In this document: positions 23,655 to 31,861 of the stretch, in pieces
How positions within the stretch are numbered: position 1 is the stretch's first letter
Layout of the letters: each line of letters begins with the position of its first letter
Assembly: GCA_965368405.1 (NCBI GenBank)
Contig: CBDUMS010000021.1
Coordinates: forward strand, 1 to 41,848
Origin: S012-113 sp965368405
GTDB lineage: Bacteria > Bacteroidota > Bacteroidia > Cytophagales > Cyclobacteriaceae
DNA: 41,848 nucleotides
Direction of reading: 5' to 3'
Position numbers and translations under genes: made by a program
Notes under the pieces: generated by a model
Told to the model about the DNA's origin: nothing
The model's database searches: none
What the model saw: the letters and a program-made list of their open reading frames with translations, nothing else

Positions 23655-25286
23655 TTAGGCACTCACGAGTGCTTCTCTTTCTTCTTTATTAAACATTTTC
23701 TGACGCTTGGTTAGCTGATCAAAATCAACATCATGGCCATTAAAGTCTGGCCCATGGAAACATGCGAATTTTGTTTCTCCACCAACTGATACGCGACATG
23801 CTCCACACATTCCAGTACCGTCGACCATTATTGCATTTAAAGAAACAAAGGTTTCAATCTCTAAGGGTCTGGTTAACTCACTTACAGCCTGCATCATCGG
23901 TACTGGACCAACAGCCAATACAGAGCTCACTGCCTCTCGGCTAGTAATCTGCTTTAAGGCATCGGTTACAAATCCTTCCATCCCGCGAGAGCCATCGTTA
24001 GTAGTAATCATTACTTCATCGCAAACTTCGGCTAGCTCTTCGGTCATAAGGAGGAGGTCCTTGTTGCGTGCTCCAACTATTCCAATTACTTTATTACCGA
24101 GTTCTTTTAGGTCTTTCGCCGTTGGAATTATTGCCCCTGTACCGTAACCTCCGCCAATCACAACGCAAGTGTTGTCGTAGCTAGCTACATGCGAACGTTC
24201 GCCGAGTGGTCCAACAATATCGGTAAGGCTTTCACCTACTTCGAGGGCATTGATTTCGCCAGAGGTTTTACCAACTGTATTAATGATAATTTCAACAACA
24301 CCAAGTTCACCATCCCAGCCACAAACAGAAATTGGAATACGCTCACTGTGATCGTGTGGACGGATAATTAAAAACTGGCCAGCCTTTAATTTTTTAGCGA
24401 TCATTGGCGCCTCTATAACAAAATGATACGTTTTATCGCATAACTCTCTTTTCTTTAAGATTTTAAAACTCTGGCGGTACCGGTCACCCAGTTTATGGGT
24501 GCCGCTGAAAAAAGGGAGGAAATGCTGTGCTTCGTTTCTAACAATATAAGCTCTATCCCATTGATGGCGATCGTCGGTACCTAATATAGATTTATAAGCT
24601 GCCTGAATTTGTATTCTTTGCGGCTCGGTTAATAAGCCTCGCTGTTGCATTTTACCCATGGCCATCACGGCGTTCTGACGTACAATGGGCTTAGGATCTG
24701 CAAAGCAGTGATGAATGGCGTCATAAAGCTTCAACTGGGTTACTTCCGCAAAATCTTTTGCTTTAAACCGCTGCGCTAGCTTTCCTAATGCGTATAACGA
24801 CATTCCTCTAATTTGAAAACTCTCTGATTTAGTACCCACTAATAAGAGCGGCAATGCCTTCACTATATCCTTTGTTCGGTAGTATGAAATGGCCAAAATA
24901 AGATTGGCAACTGCAAACTCATCGTCCTCATTTTTCTCCCAAGCTTCCAAAACAGGTTGAATATCCTGACATGCATTAAGTGCAATTGCCTTACCAAAAT
25001 AGGCGGCAGACTCAGCATCGGCATTCATCAACTCTTCGATTAAAAATGGGATTACATCGCATCCCATACTTGCCACCAGTTGCTCTGCTCTTACGGCTAG
25101 CTTAGCCATGCTCGTAATTCCTGAGTGGTCGTGGTAATAAAAGATCTCAGAAAAAGCTTCAGTGAGGGCAATTTTCTCCTCGGGAGCAAGCTCATCTAAA
25201 TCTTCCGCTAGCTTAAGTGCCAGTGTTACTTCATCCTCATCATGCAATAAAATATGCTTCGTGATTTGCTCTATGCGATCCGTCAT
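23655..25286 (-). CDS. HEAT-repeat-NfnA fusion (ferredoxin-NAD(P) reductase-like)
   Basis: This 543-residue protein has two parts. Residues about 1-265 are helical HEAT-like repeats (VKALPLLLVGTKSESFQIRG, IVRQNAVMAMGKMQQRG). Residues 270-543 are the NfnA/sulfide dehydrogenase-type module: a flavin-binding barrel (AGQFLIIRPHDHSERIPIS), an NAD-binding domain with GGGYGTGAIIP at about 378, and a [2Fe-2S] site with Asp489, Cys494, Cys497 and Cys509 (VDGTGMCGAC, then FACF), the Asp plus three Cys pattern of NfnA. Typical NfnA is about 280 residues, so the extra HEAT half is unusual. It pairs with the adjacent NfnB gene and probably balances NADH, NADPH and reduced ferredoxin. The HEAT part may dock a partner; that is inference. 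Confidence 0.88.
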   Translation of the reverse strand: MTDRIEQITKHILLHDEDEVTLALKLAEDLDELAPEEKIALTEAFSEIFYYHDHSGITSMAKLAVRAEQLVASMGCDVIPFLIEELMNADAESAAYFGKAIALNACQDIQPVLEAWEKNEDDEFAVANLILAISYYRTKDIVKALPLLLVGTKSESFQIRGMSLYALGKLAQRFKAKDFAEVTQLKLYDAIHHCFADPKPIVRQNAVMAMGKMQQRGLLTEPQRIQIQAAYKSILGTDDRHQWDRAYIVRNEAQHFLPFFSGTHKLGDRYRQSFKILKKRELCDKTYHFVIEAPMIAKKLKAGQFLIIRPHDHSERIPISVCGWDGELGVVEIIINTVGKTSGEINALEVGESLTDIVGPLGERSHVASYDNTCVVIGGGYGTGAIIPTAKDLKELGNKVIGIVGARNKDLLLMTEELAEVCDEVMITTNDGSRGMEGFVTDALKQITSREAVSSVLAVGPVPMMQAVSELTRPLEIETFVSLNAIMVDGTGMCGACRVSVGGETKFACFHGPDFNGHDVDFDQLTKRQKMFNKEEREALVSA

Positions 25287-25322
25287 ATTAGTCCGATTTT
25301 ATGATTGCCCGTTGATTTTCAT

Positions 25323-25354
25323 AGTGTAATGCGTAATCTGTGACCAATTACACT
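25323..25354 (-). promoter_or_regulatory. Inverted repeat in the nfnAB leader
   Basis: AGTGTAAT (25323-25330) and ATTACACT (25347-25354) are perfect 8-bp arms around 16 nt. The spacer holds another GTAAT that could pair with the same right arm, so two alternative hairpins are possible 37-68 nt upstream of the start codon. It may be an operator or an RNA leader structure. Confidence 0.4.
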
Positions 25355-25390
25355 GCTATTTTACGGACTATTTCGCACGGATTTTATGAT

Positions 25391-25411
25391 ATTTATCAGT
25401 GCACGATAAAT
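25391..25411. promoter_or_regulatory. 21-bp near-palindrome upstream of nfnAB, candidate operator
   Basis: ATTTATC and GATAAAT are perfect 7-bp arms around AGTGCAC, itself containing the palindrome GTGCAC. It lies 105 nt upstream of the NfnA start, in the only long gap of this minus-strand cluster (25287-25458). The size and symmetry fit a dimeric regulator site; the regulator is unknown. Confidence 0.4.
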
Positions 25412-25458
25412 TGTTGTCTAGGAATAATCTAGAAGTAAGAAATTAAAGAAAAAATGTC

Positions 25459-26556
25459 TTACAGCAATTCCAATATTTCGGCACGATTTGGGGTGTCGTT
25501 AAAATGCCATTTACCAAGAACTGTTCCGTCTTTTAAGAGCATTAACCCTGGCGAAGACCTGATCATTGCCTTCAACACAGTGGCATCGCCATAGAAAAAT
25601 GGTATTTCCAGTCCGTTGGAAGCTAGAAAATTCCTGAAATCATCTCCTGCAGAAGAAGTTAAAGCGATAGTTTCGCCATTAATATTCAGCGTATTTATTA
25701 ATGTTGATATCTCTTCCATATCCTCGGCGAGAACTTTGTTAGATTCATATACAATTAAGAATAACTTTACCCCTTCAAAAGATTGCTGGGTATAGTCGCC
25801 TATTTCTTCATTCCAAATATTGTAGTCGGTAATTTTAGGAATAGTGTTTTCTTCGTTAATTATTCTGTGGTCGATATACTCGTAGCCTTCATCGGCACTT
25901 AGGTACTGCTCCGACTCAATTTCCTCACCCCCTTTTTTAAAGGTATATACAAAGATGGGACGTTCTGGCGCTATCATATTAGCTGGCAGATTATCTCCTA
26001 TCGAGTAGGGCCTAAAATCGATATATGGAAGGTGGTTGATAGCATTTATCCCCAAAATGGTTGAGATTATTGTTACTGCACTTAATGATACAAACCCCAG
26101 TCTTTCTGGCATTGATGTCGAATAAACTTTCCTTCTTAAAAGCATGAACCCTATTAAAACAACAAGAATTACATCTTTTATAAAAGACTGCCATGGTGTT
26201 AGAGGGATAGCGTCTCCAAAACAACCACAATCTGTAACCTTATCGAAGTATGCCGAATAGAAAGTTAGAAAAGTGAAAAATATTATAAGTAATGCGGTGA
26301 TGCCTAAGGTCCAGTTCATCTTATATCTAATAAGCATAGCAACGCCTAAAACAATTTCCAAGACAATAATGGCAAAGCCTATCACCATTGCAGCGGGTAT
26401 GAAAATTTCGAAAAAATGCCCGAAATCAGTCGCAAATACTTCGAAGTACTCCTGCATTTTAATCTCGGTACCCATGGGGTCATTCAGTTTCACCAGACCC
26501 GAAAAAATAAAGAGGGCGCCAACAATAATTCTCACGCCATTATCTATGTACTTCAT
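25459..26556 (-). CDS. BT_3928 family DoxX/MauE-like membrane protein
   Basis: The 365-residue protein has about four membrane segments in residues 5-150 (GVRIIVGALFIFSGLVKL, MVIGFAIIVLEIVLGVAML, a LGITALLIIFFTFLTF-type segment, DVILVVLIGFMLL). The conserved TDCGCFGDAIPLTPWQSFIKD loop of MauE/DoxX-type proteins is present. A fifth hydrophobic segment follows, then a soluble thioredoxin-like domain (about 225-365, with VKLFLIVYESNKVLAED and SPGLMLLKDGTVLGKWHF) that lacks a CxxC pair. This is the BT_3928 layout. It begins 2 nt after the stop of the DUF1599 gene, an arrangement I recall as conserved in Bacteroidota. Its function is unproven; a membrane redox or folding role is inferred. Confidence 0.85.
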   Translation of the reverse strand: MKYIDNGVRIIVGALFIFSGLVKLNDPMGTEIKMQEYFEVFATDFGHFFEIFIPAAMVIGFAIIVLEIVLGVAMLIRYKMNWTLGITALLIIFFTFLTFYSAYFDKVTDCGCFGDAIPLTPWQSFIKDVILVVLIGFMLLRRKVYSTSMPERLGFVSLSAVTIISTILGINAINHLPYIDFRPYSIGDNLPANMIAPERPIFVYTFKKGGEEIESEQYLSADEGYEYIDHRIINEENTIPKITDYNIWNEEIGDYTQQSFEGVKLFLIVYESNKVLAEDMEEISTLINTLNINGETIALTSSAGDDFRNFLASNGLEIPFFYGDATVLKAMIRSSPGLMLLKDGTVLGKWHFNDTPNRAEILELL

Positions 26557-26558
26557 GG

Positions 26559-27098
26559 TTATTCGTTTAATAAAATAAGAGCAAAGACAGCGTAATTGAT
26601 CATATCCATATAATTGGCATCGATACCTTCCGACACCTTGGTTTGGCCCGCATTATCTTCAATTTGCTTAACCCTAAATAGTTTCATTAAAATGATGTCG
26701 GTTATTGAGCTTACCCGCATATCACGCCATGCTTCACCGTAGTCATGGTTTTTGTCTTCTAAAAGTGAGTACGTTTTAGTGGCATAGCTATCATAATGTT
26801 CCATCAGCTCAGGTACTGGTATCTCCATTCGGCTATCATCCGCAAGATCGATTTGGATTAGCGCGATAAGACAGTAATTAATTATTCCAACAAATTCATT
26901 ACTAATATCCTCGCCTACTTTATTCACACCTTTATCTTGAATCGATCGGATTCTATTTGCTTTAATAAAAATCTGATCGGTGATCGATGGTAAACGGAGA
27001 ATTCGCCAGGCTGTGCCATAATCGGATGCTTTATTTAAAAACAACTCGCGGCAGGTTGCGATAATTTTTTTATATGCTGTGGAGGTAGATTCTTTCAC
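26559..27098 (-). CDS. DUF1599 protein with an internal repeat
   Basis: The 179-residue cytosolic protein contains two copies of one motif: DYGTAWRILRLPSITDQI at about residues 22-39 and DYGEAWRDMRVSSITDII at about 115-132. Each is followed by a basic helix (IKANRIRSIQD and MKLFRVKQIED) and then an INYC/INYA helix. This is the duplicated DUF1599 (nucleotide modification-associated domain 1 in some descriptions) arrangement. No enzymatic role is established to my knowledge. It is transcribed with the BT_3928 gene from a palindromic divergent promoter shared with folP. Confidence 0.85.
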   Translation of the reverse strand: MKESTSTAYKKIIATCRELFLNKASDYGTAWRILRLPSITDQIFIKANRIRSIQDKGVNKVGEDISNEFVGIINYCLIALIQIDLADDSRMEIPVPELMEHYDSYATKTYSLLEDKNHDYGEAWRDMRVSSITDIILMKLFRVKQIEDNAGQTKVSEGIDANYMDMINYAVFALILLNE

Positions 27099-27114
27099 CC
27101 TTCTAACTATTGAT

Positions 27115-27132
27115 TAAATTTGGCCAAATTTA
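27115..27132. promoter_or_regulatory. Palindromic bidirectional promoter (two back-to-back -7 boxes)
   Basis: TAAATTTG at 27115-27122 (plus) and the same octamer read on the minus strand at 27132-27125 are separated by GC and form a perfect 18-bp palindrome. Each box is a perfect TAnnTTTG. The plus box serves folP and the minus box serves the DUF1599 gene. Because the two -7 sites are only 2 bp apart, RNA polymerase could probably use only one direction at a time. Confidence 0.65.
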
Positions 27133-27160
27133 GTGGCAATTGTTAAAAGGAAAGGAGAAA

Positions 27161-27991
27161 TTGGGAAAAACTACCTTAAATATTCGTGGTCGGTTGATTA
27201 ATTTGAGTACGCCACAGGTTATGGGTATCATCAATGCAACACCAGACTCTTTTTATTCAGAAAGCCGGACAACCTCTGAAAAGGCTGTTTTAAGAAAAGC
27301 AGAAACAATGCTCAATGATGGAGCCGATATCTTAGATATTGGTGGTTACTCTACGCGGCCAGGGGCTACGGATATCGATGTAGCTGAAGAAATTAATCGC
27401 ATTGTGCCAATAATAGACGCTATTAGCAAAAATTTCCCCGATGCACTCATTTCGATTGACAGCTTTCGTAGCAAAGTTGTAGAAGCTGCTATCGATCATG
27501 GCGCGAAGCTTATTAACGATGTTAGCGCAGGCTCCGATCCACAGATGTTTAGTGTTGTCGCGAACTCAAAACTTCCGTATATCATGATGCATATGCGCGG
27601 CCCGGTTAGCAAAATGATGGACAATCTTGCTTACGACGATCTCTTAGTTGACATGACAAAATACTTTCAAGATAGGATTGAGAAGTTAACAGAAATGGGG
27701 GTTACCGACATCATCATAGATCCTGGTTTTGGATTCTCAAAATCTTTAGATCATAACTATGAAATTCTTAGAAATTTATCGTATTTTGAGGCACTTGAAC
27801 AGCCCATTCTTGTTGGGGTTTCCAGAAAGTCTATGATTTACAAAACGCTGAATACTACACCTGAAAAGGCGCTTGTAGGTACAGCTGTGTTAAATTATGC
27901 TGCATTAGAAAAAGGGGCAAGAATATTGCGAGTTCATGATGTAAAAGAAGCAAAAGAAACAATAACATTATTTTCAAAAGTACAGCATTGA
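27161..27991 (+). CDS. folP: Dihydropteroate synthase
   Basis: The 276-residue enzyme joins 6-hydroxymethyl-7,8-dihydropterin pyrophosphate to p-aminobenzoate in folate synthesis. It has both DHPS signatures, PQVMGIINATPDSFYSES near the N-terminus and DGADILDIGGYSTRPGA about 40 residues later. These are followed by SIDSFRSKVVEAA, INDVSAG, MMHMRG and IIDPGFGFSKSLDHN, the pterin and phosphate contacts. I prefer the TTG at 27161, which aligns with family N-termini and has AAAGGAGAAA just before it; a TTG at 27140 in the same frame is the alternative. It overlaps cdaA by 4 nt (TTGA). Confidence 0.92.
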   Translation: MGKTTLNIRGRLINLSTPQVMGIINATPDSFYSESRTTSEKAVLRKAETMLNDGADILDIGGYSTRPGATDIDVAEEINRIVPIIDAISKNFPDALISIDSFRSKVVEAAIDHGAKLINDVSAGSDPQMFSVVANSKLPYIMMHMRGPVSKMMDNLAYDDLLVDMTKYFQDRIEKLTEMGVTDIIIDPGFGFSKSLDHNYEILRNLSYFEALEQPILVGVSRKSMIYKTLNTTPEKALVGTAVLNYAALEKGARILRVHDVKEAKETITLFSKVQH

Positions 27992-28881
27992 TTTTAGGTT
28001 TTAAGATAGGATTTTTAAGTGTTGGGTGGTTAGATATAATTGATATCGTACTAGTTAGCCTGCTACTCTATCAGGTCTATAAATTGATGAAAGGAAGTGT
28101 AGCCGTTAAAATCTTTGGTGGCTTTTTATCGCTTTACCTCATATACCTGGTGGTACGAGCTGCCCAAATGGAGCTATTAACTTCTATTCTTGGCCAGTTT
28201 ATGGGGGTTGGAGTTATAGCCGCCATCATTCTATTTCAGCAAGAAATACGAAAATTCTTACTACTTATTGGAAAGTCTACCACCCTTAATCGTGACACTT
28301 TTTACAAATCATTATTTATATGGAGAAAGGCAGAGAATTTCGATTTCAATATCACGCCAATCATCGATGCTTGTAAGAATATGAGTGGTACAGCTACAGG
28401 CGCCTTAATCGTATTTTCGCGTGATTCAGAATTAAAATTCTATGTAGACTCTGGCGATAAGATTAACGGAAATATCTCAAGTCGATTGCTCTTATCTATA
28501 TTTAATAAGCACAGCCCGCTGCATGATGGCGCTGTAATTATCTATAATGGAAAAATAAGTGCTGCACGCTGTATCTTACCGGTGTCTGAGAACGATAACC
28601 TGCCGGCTCAATACGGACTGCGGCACAGAGCCGCTATTGGAATGTCGGAAGTAACGGACACCATGATTATTGTTGTCTCCGAAGAAACTGGTCAAATTTC
28701 TATTGCTCGAAATGGCTACATATGGCATAATCTTTCTGCCCTCGAAGTAAGAAGGAAGGTGAACGAGTACTTATTCGAAACCGGCGATGAAGCTCCAGAG
28801 GGTGCAGTTGAAGAAGGTGAAAGTACCGATCCGATACAGGCGCAAATTATTCCTGAGACTGAGGCGAGCACAAAGGTCTAG
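27988..28881 (+). CDS. cdaA: Diadenylate cyclase CdaA (c-di-AMP synthase)
   Basis: The 297-residue inner-membrane enzyme makes cyclic di-AMP from two ATP. Three hydrophobic segments occupy residues about 8-30, 35-55 and 65-85, followed by the DAC domain: GALIVFSRDSELKFYVDSG, the DGA motif in HSPLHDGAVIIYNG, and the RHR motif in QYGLRHRAAIGMSE. The start is TTG at 27988, overlapping the folP stop as TTGA, so it is translationally coupled. The C-terminus is acidic and low in complexity. The window has no c-di-AMP phosphodiesterase. Its stop overlaps that of lysC on the other strand within CTAG. Confidence 0.93.
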   Translation: MILGFKIGFLSVGWLDIIDIVLVSLLLYQVYKLMKGSVAVKIFGGFLSLYLIYLVVRAAQMELLTSILGQFMGVGVIAAIILFQQEIRKFLLLIGKSTTLNRDTFYKSLFIWRKAENFDFNITPIIDACKNMSGTATGALIVFSRDSELKFYVDSGDKINGNISSRLLLSIFNKHSPLHDGAVIIYNGKISAARCILPVSENDNLPAQYGLRHRAAIGMSEVTDTMIIVVSEETGQISIARNGYIWHNLSALEVRRKVNEYLFETGDEAPEGAVEEGESTDPIQAQIIPETEASTKV

Positions 28882-30131
28882 TTTTTCGTTGCCACTAAGA
28901 ATCGGCAGTTTTTTCTACTTCGCTGCTCCAAAATAATACCTTCGGCAGGAGTGTTCTTCTTCAAATAATCGGCCGTATAATTCTTGAGTGTAATCAATTG
29001 CAAGTTGCTCATATACTGCATCGAGAATTTTCCATCTAATTGCTCTAAGAGTGCCTTGATATACTCATTTTTATAATCGAAGCATACCGAAATCGTAATG
29101 GCCGAACTCTGGATCATATTTATATTAATATCATGCATATGCATGGTACTAAAGATTCGAGCCAGGCTCTTTTCATCTACAAAAGTGTAGTCTCGAACCC
29201 GAAAAGTAAACAAGCATTGGTTCTTCTTAATAATCATGCTTGGCTCAAGATTATCCATCTTCAGCGACCTTATGGTCGTTGGTTCATGGGTAGGGTCATC
29301 GAAGCTCCGTACAACAAGTGGGATATTCTTATTGGCTAAGGGCTTTATGGTTTTTGGATGGATAACCGATGCGCCATAATAGGTCATTTCCGAGGCTTCT
29401 GTATACGGCAGATCGACAATCTGTGTGGTCTCTTCTGCGATTTTTGGGTCGGCAGAGAGAATTCCTGGTACATCCTTCCATATTGTAACACGCTCAGCAT
29501 CCAGGCATGAGGCAAAAATTGCTGCTGTATAATCAGATCCTTCTTTACCCAAAGTTATTACATCGTTCATGGCATTACTGCCAATAAAGCCTTGTGTAAC
29601 AAGAATGTGATCTTCTAATAACGCTGGTACATCATCGATAATATTTACGCTGGTAAGCGGCCAATTAACCTTACCTGCCTGATGGTTACCTGTGCAACGA
29701 ATAAAATCCGGCGCATCAATTTTTAGGGCCCTTAAATTACGTTTGTTCAAATAGGCCGCAATGATGGTAGATGATATAACCTCGCCCGTCGAAACGATTC
29801 TATCATAAAATTTACCGTGGGCAATTTCATTATAATCTACATCCGGTAGGGCATCGAGAAGTTCTTCTATGGTTTGAAATATCTCATCTGAAGAGTCGAA
29901 GAGCTCATTCAGTATTTCCTTGTGGTATTTTTTTAGTGCTAGAAGTTTTTCTTTACCTCTCTTTTGGTTCGCTCTTTCATCAATATAGTCTTCTAAAGCG
30001 CGGGTTGTTTTTCCCATGGCCGATACCACTACCACCAAGGGACGTTCGCCATATGTTTCTATAATTTTAGCCATGTTTTTAATGGCCATTGCGTTACGAA
30101 TAGAGGCGCCCCCAAACTTAAAAACTTGCAT
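28878..30131 (-). CDS. lysC: Aspartate kinase (monofunctional)
   Basis: The 417-residue enzyme phosphorylates aspartate, the first step to lysine, threonine and methionine. The N-terminal MQVFKFGGASIRNA carries the KFGG kinase motif, VVVVSAMGKTT follows, and ITLGKEGSDYTAAIFASCL is the substrate and ATP-binding loop. The C-terminal third is an ACT-type regulatory region (TFVDEKSLARIFSTMHMHDI). I place the start at ATG 30131, since the 42 residues upstream do not resemble the family and would overlap the fbp promoter and start. It is divergent from fbp. The paralogue type (LysC or ThrA-like) cannot be resolved by eye. Confidence 0.9.
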   Translation of the reverse strand: MQVFKFGGASIRNAMAIKNMAKIIETYGERPLVVVVSAMGKTTRALEDYIDERANQKRGKEKLLALKKYHKEILNELFDSSDEIFQTIEELLDALPDVDYNEIAHGKFYDRIVSTGEVISSTIIAAYLNKRNLRALKIDAPDFIRCTGNHQAGKVNWPLTSVNIIDDVPALLEDHILVTQGFIGSNAMNDVITLGKEGSDYTAAIFASCLDAERVTIWKDVPGILSADPKIAEETTQIVDLPYTEASEMTYYGASVIHPKTIKPLANKNIPLVVRSFDDPTHEPTTIRSLKMDNLEPSMIIKKNQCLFTFRVRDYTFVDEKSLARIFSTMHMHDININMIQSSAITISVCFDYKNEYIKALLEQLDGKFSMQYMSNLQLITLKNYTADYLKKNTPAEGIILEQRSRKNCRFLVATKN

Positions 30132-30137
30132 AATGTG

Positions 30138-30145
30138 CGAAAATA
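30138..30145 (-). promoter_or_regulatory. Candidate -7 box of lysC
   Basis: On the minus strand this reads TATTTTCG, one mismatch from TAnnTTTG, ending 6 nt before the ATG at 30131. It supports the short start. Confidence 0.4.
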
Positions 30146-30188
30146 AAATGATTTTTAGATATCCCTTTACAGGGCTCAATAATTCTAC

Positions 30189-30196
30189 TAAATTTG
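30189..30196 (+). promoter_or_regulatory. -7 box of fbp
   Basis: TAAATTTG is a perfect TAnnTTTG, 23 nt before the ATG at 30220. It shows that fbp starts here and not at an ATG at 30016 inside the antisense lysC. Confidence 0.55.
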
Positions 30197-30219
30197 TACG
30201 GTATTTTAACCAAGTACCC

Positions 30220-31230
30220 ATGATTGAGAATTCCAGAATTGCAATGTCTATTGGCACTGCACTTGACCGCTTTATTAAAGAGTATCAAGACCAATTTAAG
30301 TACGCGACAGGCGAGCTTTCACAAATATTAAGAGATATAGCACTTTCAAGCAAAGTGGTTAATCGAGAAATTAATCGTGCAGGATTGATTGACCTTGCAG
30401 GAAATTATGGTGCCCAAAATACTGCTGGTGAACATCAGCAAAAACTTGATGTATTAGCGAACATTCGCTTTACGCGAGCGCTAACTAAAGGCGGTGAAAT
30501 CTGTGCAATAATCTCCGAAGAGGAAGAAGAAGTGATTGAGGTTAATAAGGATGCGAGTTATGTTATAGCAATTGATCCTTTAGATGGCTCATCGAATATA
30601 GACGTAAATGTATCGATCGGGACTATTTTTTCTGTATATCGAAGAGTATCGGAAAAAGGCAGCAAGGTCACTGAAGCAGACCTGCTCCAAACTGGAGAAA
30701 ATCAGGTAGCAGCTGGCTATGTGCTATATGGCTCATCTACAATGCTAGTATATACCACCGGCCATGGTGTAAATGGATTTACATACGATCCTACACTTGG
30801 CGAATACTTCCTCTCACACCCAGACATGATTCTGCCGGATGATGGTAAAATCTACTCCGTAAATGAAGGGTCACTCAATAGTTTCGAAGAGCCAGTCCGT
30901 TCCTATGTAGAAGACTGCAGAAATAATGAAATATCGGGTAGATATATTGGATCGCTCGTCGCCGATTTTCATCGTAATTTATTAAAAGGTGGAATTTATT
31001 TCTACCCCTCTACAGCTAAATCACCCAATGGCAAATTGAGATTAATGTATGAGTGTCATTCACTGGCCTTTATCGCAGAGCAGGCGGGTGGTAAAGCAAG
31101 CACCGGTTCGCAAAGAATTATGGAAGTCGAACCAACCGATATCCACCAAACCGTACCAATTTTTATCGGCTCAAAAAATATGGTCTCACGCGCTGAAGAA
31201 TTGATAAAAAATGCGGTGAAAGTAGTCTAA
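30220..31230 (+). CDS. fbp: Fructose-1,6-bisphosphatase, class I
   Basis: The 336-residue gluconeogenic enzyme hydrolyses fructose 1,6-bisphosphate to fructose 6-phosphate. It shows the metal-binding EEEEEV stretch, the signature AIDPLDGSSNIDVNVSIGTI, and the substrate-binding RYIGSLVADFHRNLLKGGI and KLRLMYECHSLAFIAEQAGG. The length is normal for class I when the ATG at 30220 is used; a frame extension to 30016 is antisense to lysC and does not match the family. It stands alone between lysC (divergent) and the biotin carrier gene, which has its own promoter. Confidence 0.95.
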   Translation: MIENSRIAMSIGTALDRFIKEYQDQFKYATGELSQILRDIALSSKVVNREINRAGLIDLAGNYGAQNTAGEHQQKLDVLANIRFTRALTKGGEICAIISEEEEEVIEVNKDASYVIAIDPLDGSSNIDVNVSIGTIFSVYRRVSEKGSKVTEADLLQTGENQVAAGYVLYGSSTMLVYTTGHGVNGFTYDPTLGEYFLSHPDMILPDDGKIYSVNEGSLNSFEEPVRSYVEDCRNNEISGRYIGSLVADFHRNLLKGGIYFYPSTAKSPNGKLRLMYECHSLAFIAEQAGGKASTGSQRIMEVEPTDIHQTVPIFIGSKNMVSRAEELIKNAVKVV

Positions 31231-31238
31231 TAATCACC

Positions 31239-31266
31239 TTGTTTCAGCGACTATGGCTTATCTTTG
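31239..31266 (+). promoter_or_regulatory. Promoter of the biotin carrier gene
   Basis: TTG at 31239-31241, a 17-nt spacer and TATCTTTG at 31259-31266 make a well-spaced -33/-7 pair, 18 nt before the ATG at 31285. Confidence 0.65.
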
Positions 31267-31284
31267 ATGTAAGCCAAATCAGTC

Positions 31285-31782
31285 ATGTATAAGATCATAA
31301 TTGGAGAAAAATCCTTTGATATAAGTATCACTGGAGAGACGGTGGAATTGAATGGAAAACCCGTAGAATTCGACCTGGAGCATCTTGGTGGTGATAGATA
31401 TCACCTAATTCTCGACTATAAGTCGTATAATCTGGAAGTCGTTTCGTACGACCGTAAAGCAAAAAAAGCCATAATCAAGGTTAATAATTATGAAGTTGAA
31501 GTTGTTGTTAAGACAGCCATGGACGAATTATTAACCAAAATGGGGCTTAACAACCATCATAATAATGTTGCCAAAGATATTGGAGCCCCTATGCCGGGAC
31601 TAATACTGGATGTTGTGGTTAATGAAGGCGACGAAGTCGTTAAAGGTGACAAGCTACTTGTCTTGGAAGCCATGAAGATGGAGAATATCATTAAATCGCC
31701 AGGCGATGGGAAAATCAAATCCATTGTGGTAACCAAAGGAGATAGTGTCGATTCGGGTCAAAAGCTTATTCATTTCGAATAA
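31285..31782 (+). CDS. Biotin carboxyl carrier protein (acyl-CoA carboxylase type)
   Basis: The 165-residue protein ends in a biotinyl domain with the EAMKMEN motif; the biotinylated residue is Lys131. Residues about 95-105 (AKDIGAPMPGLILDVVVNEG) begin the domain, and residues 1-80 form a separate beta-rich N-terminal part. It resembles the biotin carrier subunit of Bacteroidota propionyl- or methylmalonyl-CoA carboxylases more than the AccB of fatty-acid synthesis, from its length and N-terminus. The carboxylase and carboxyltransferase subunits are not next to it, as they often are. It is preceded by its own promoter and followed 79 nt later by pyrH. Confidence 0.85.
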   Translation: MYKIIIGEKSFDISITGETVELNGKPVEFDLEHLGGDRYHLILDYKSYNLEVVSYDRKAKKAIIKVNNYEVEVVVKTAMDELLTKMGLNNHHNNVAKDIGAPMPGLILDVVVNEGDEVVKGDKLLVLEAMKMENIIKSPGDGKIKSIVVTKGDSVDSGQKLIHFE

Positions 31783-31829
31783 GCTTTAATATAAAGAGCT
31801 GCCAGATTATGAAATTGGTTACTCTTATT

Positions 31830-31837
31830 TATCTTTG
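31830..31837 (+). promoter_or_regulatory. -7 box of pyrH-frr
   Basis: TATCTTTG is a perfect TAnnTTTG, 24 nt before the pyrH ATG. A TTG at 31815-31817 is only 12 nt upstream, shorter than the usual spacing. Confidence 0.5.
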
Positions 31838-31861
31838 ACAGAATTTTAACCTCTCTTATCA

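Noticed and set aside
27988..28881. CdaA as part of a cyclic-nucleotide defence system
   Set aside because: It is the conserved housekeeping DAC protein coupled to folP, with no effector gene nearby.
30016..30219. N-terminal extension of fructose-bisphosphatase
   Set aside because: It is antisense to lysC, does not match the family, and lies upstream of a perfect -7 box next to the ATG at 30220.
30132..30257. N-terminal extension of aspartate kinase
   Set aside because: It overlaps the fbp start region, and aspartokinases begin at the KFGG motif.
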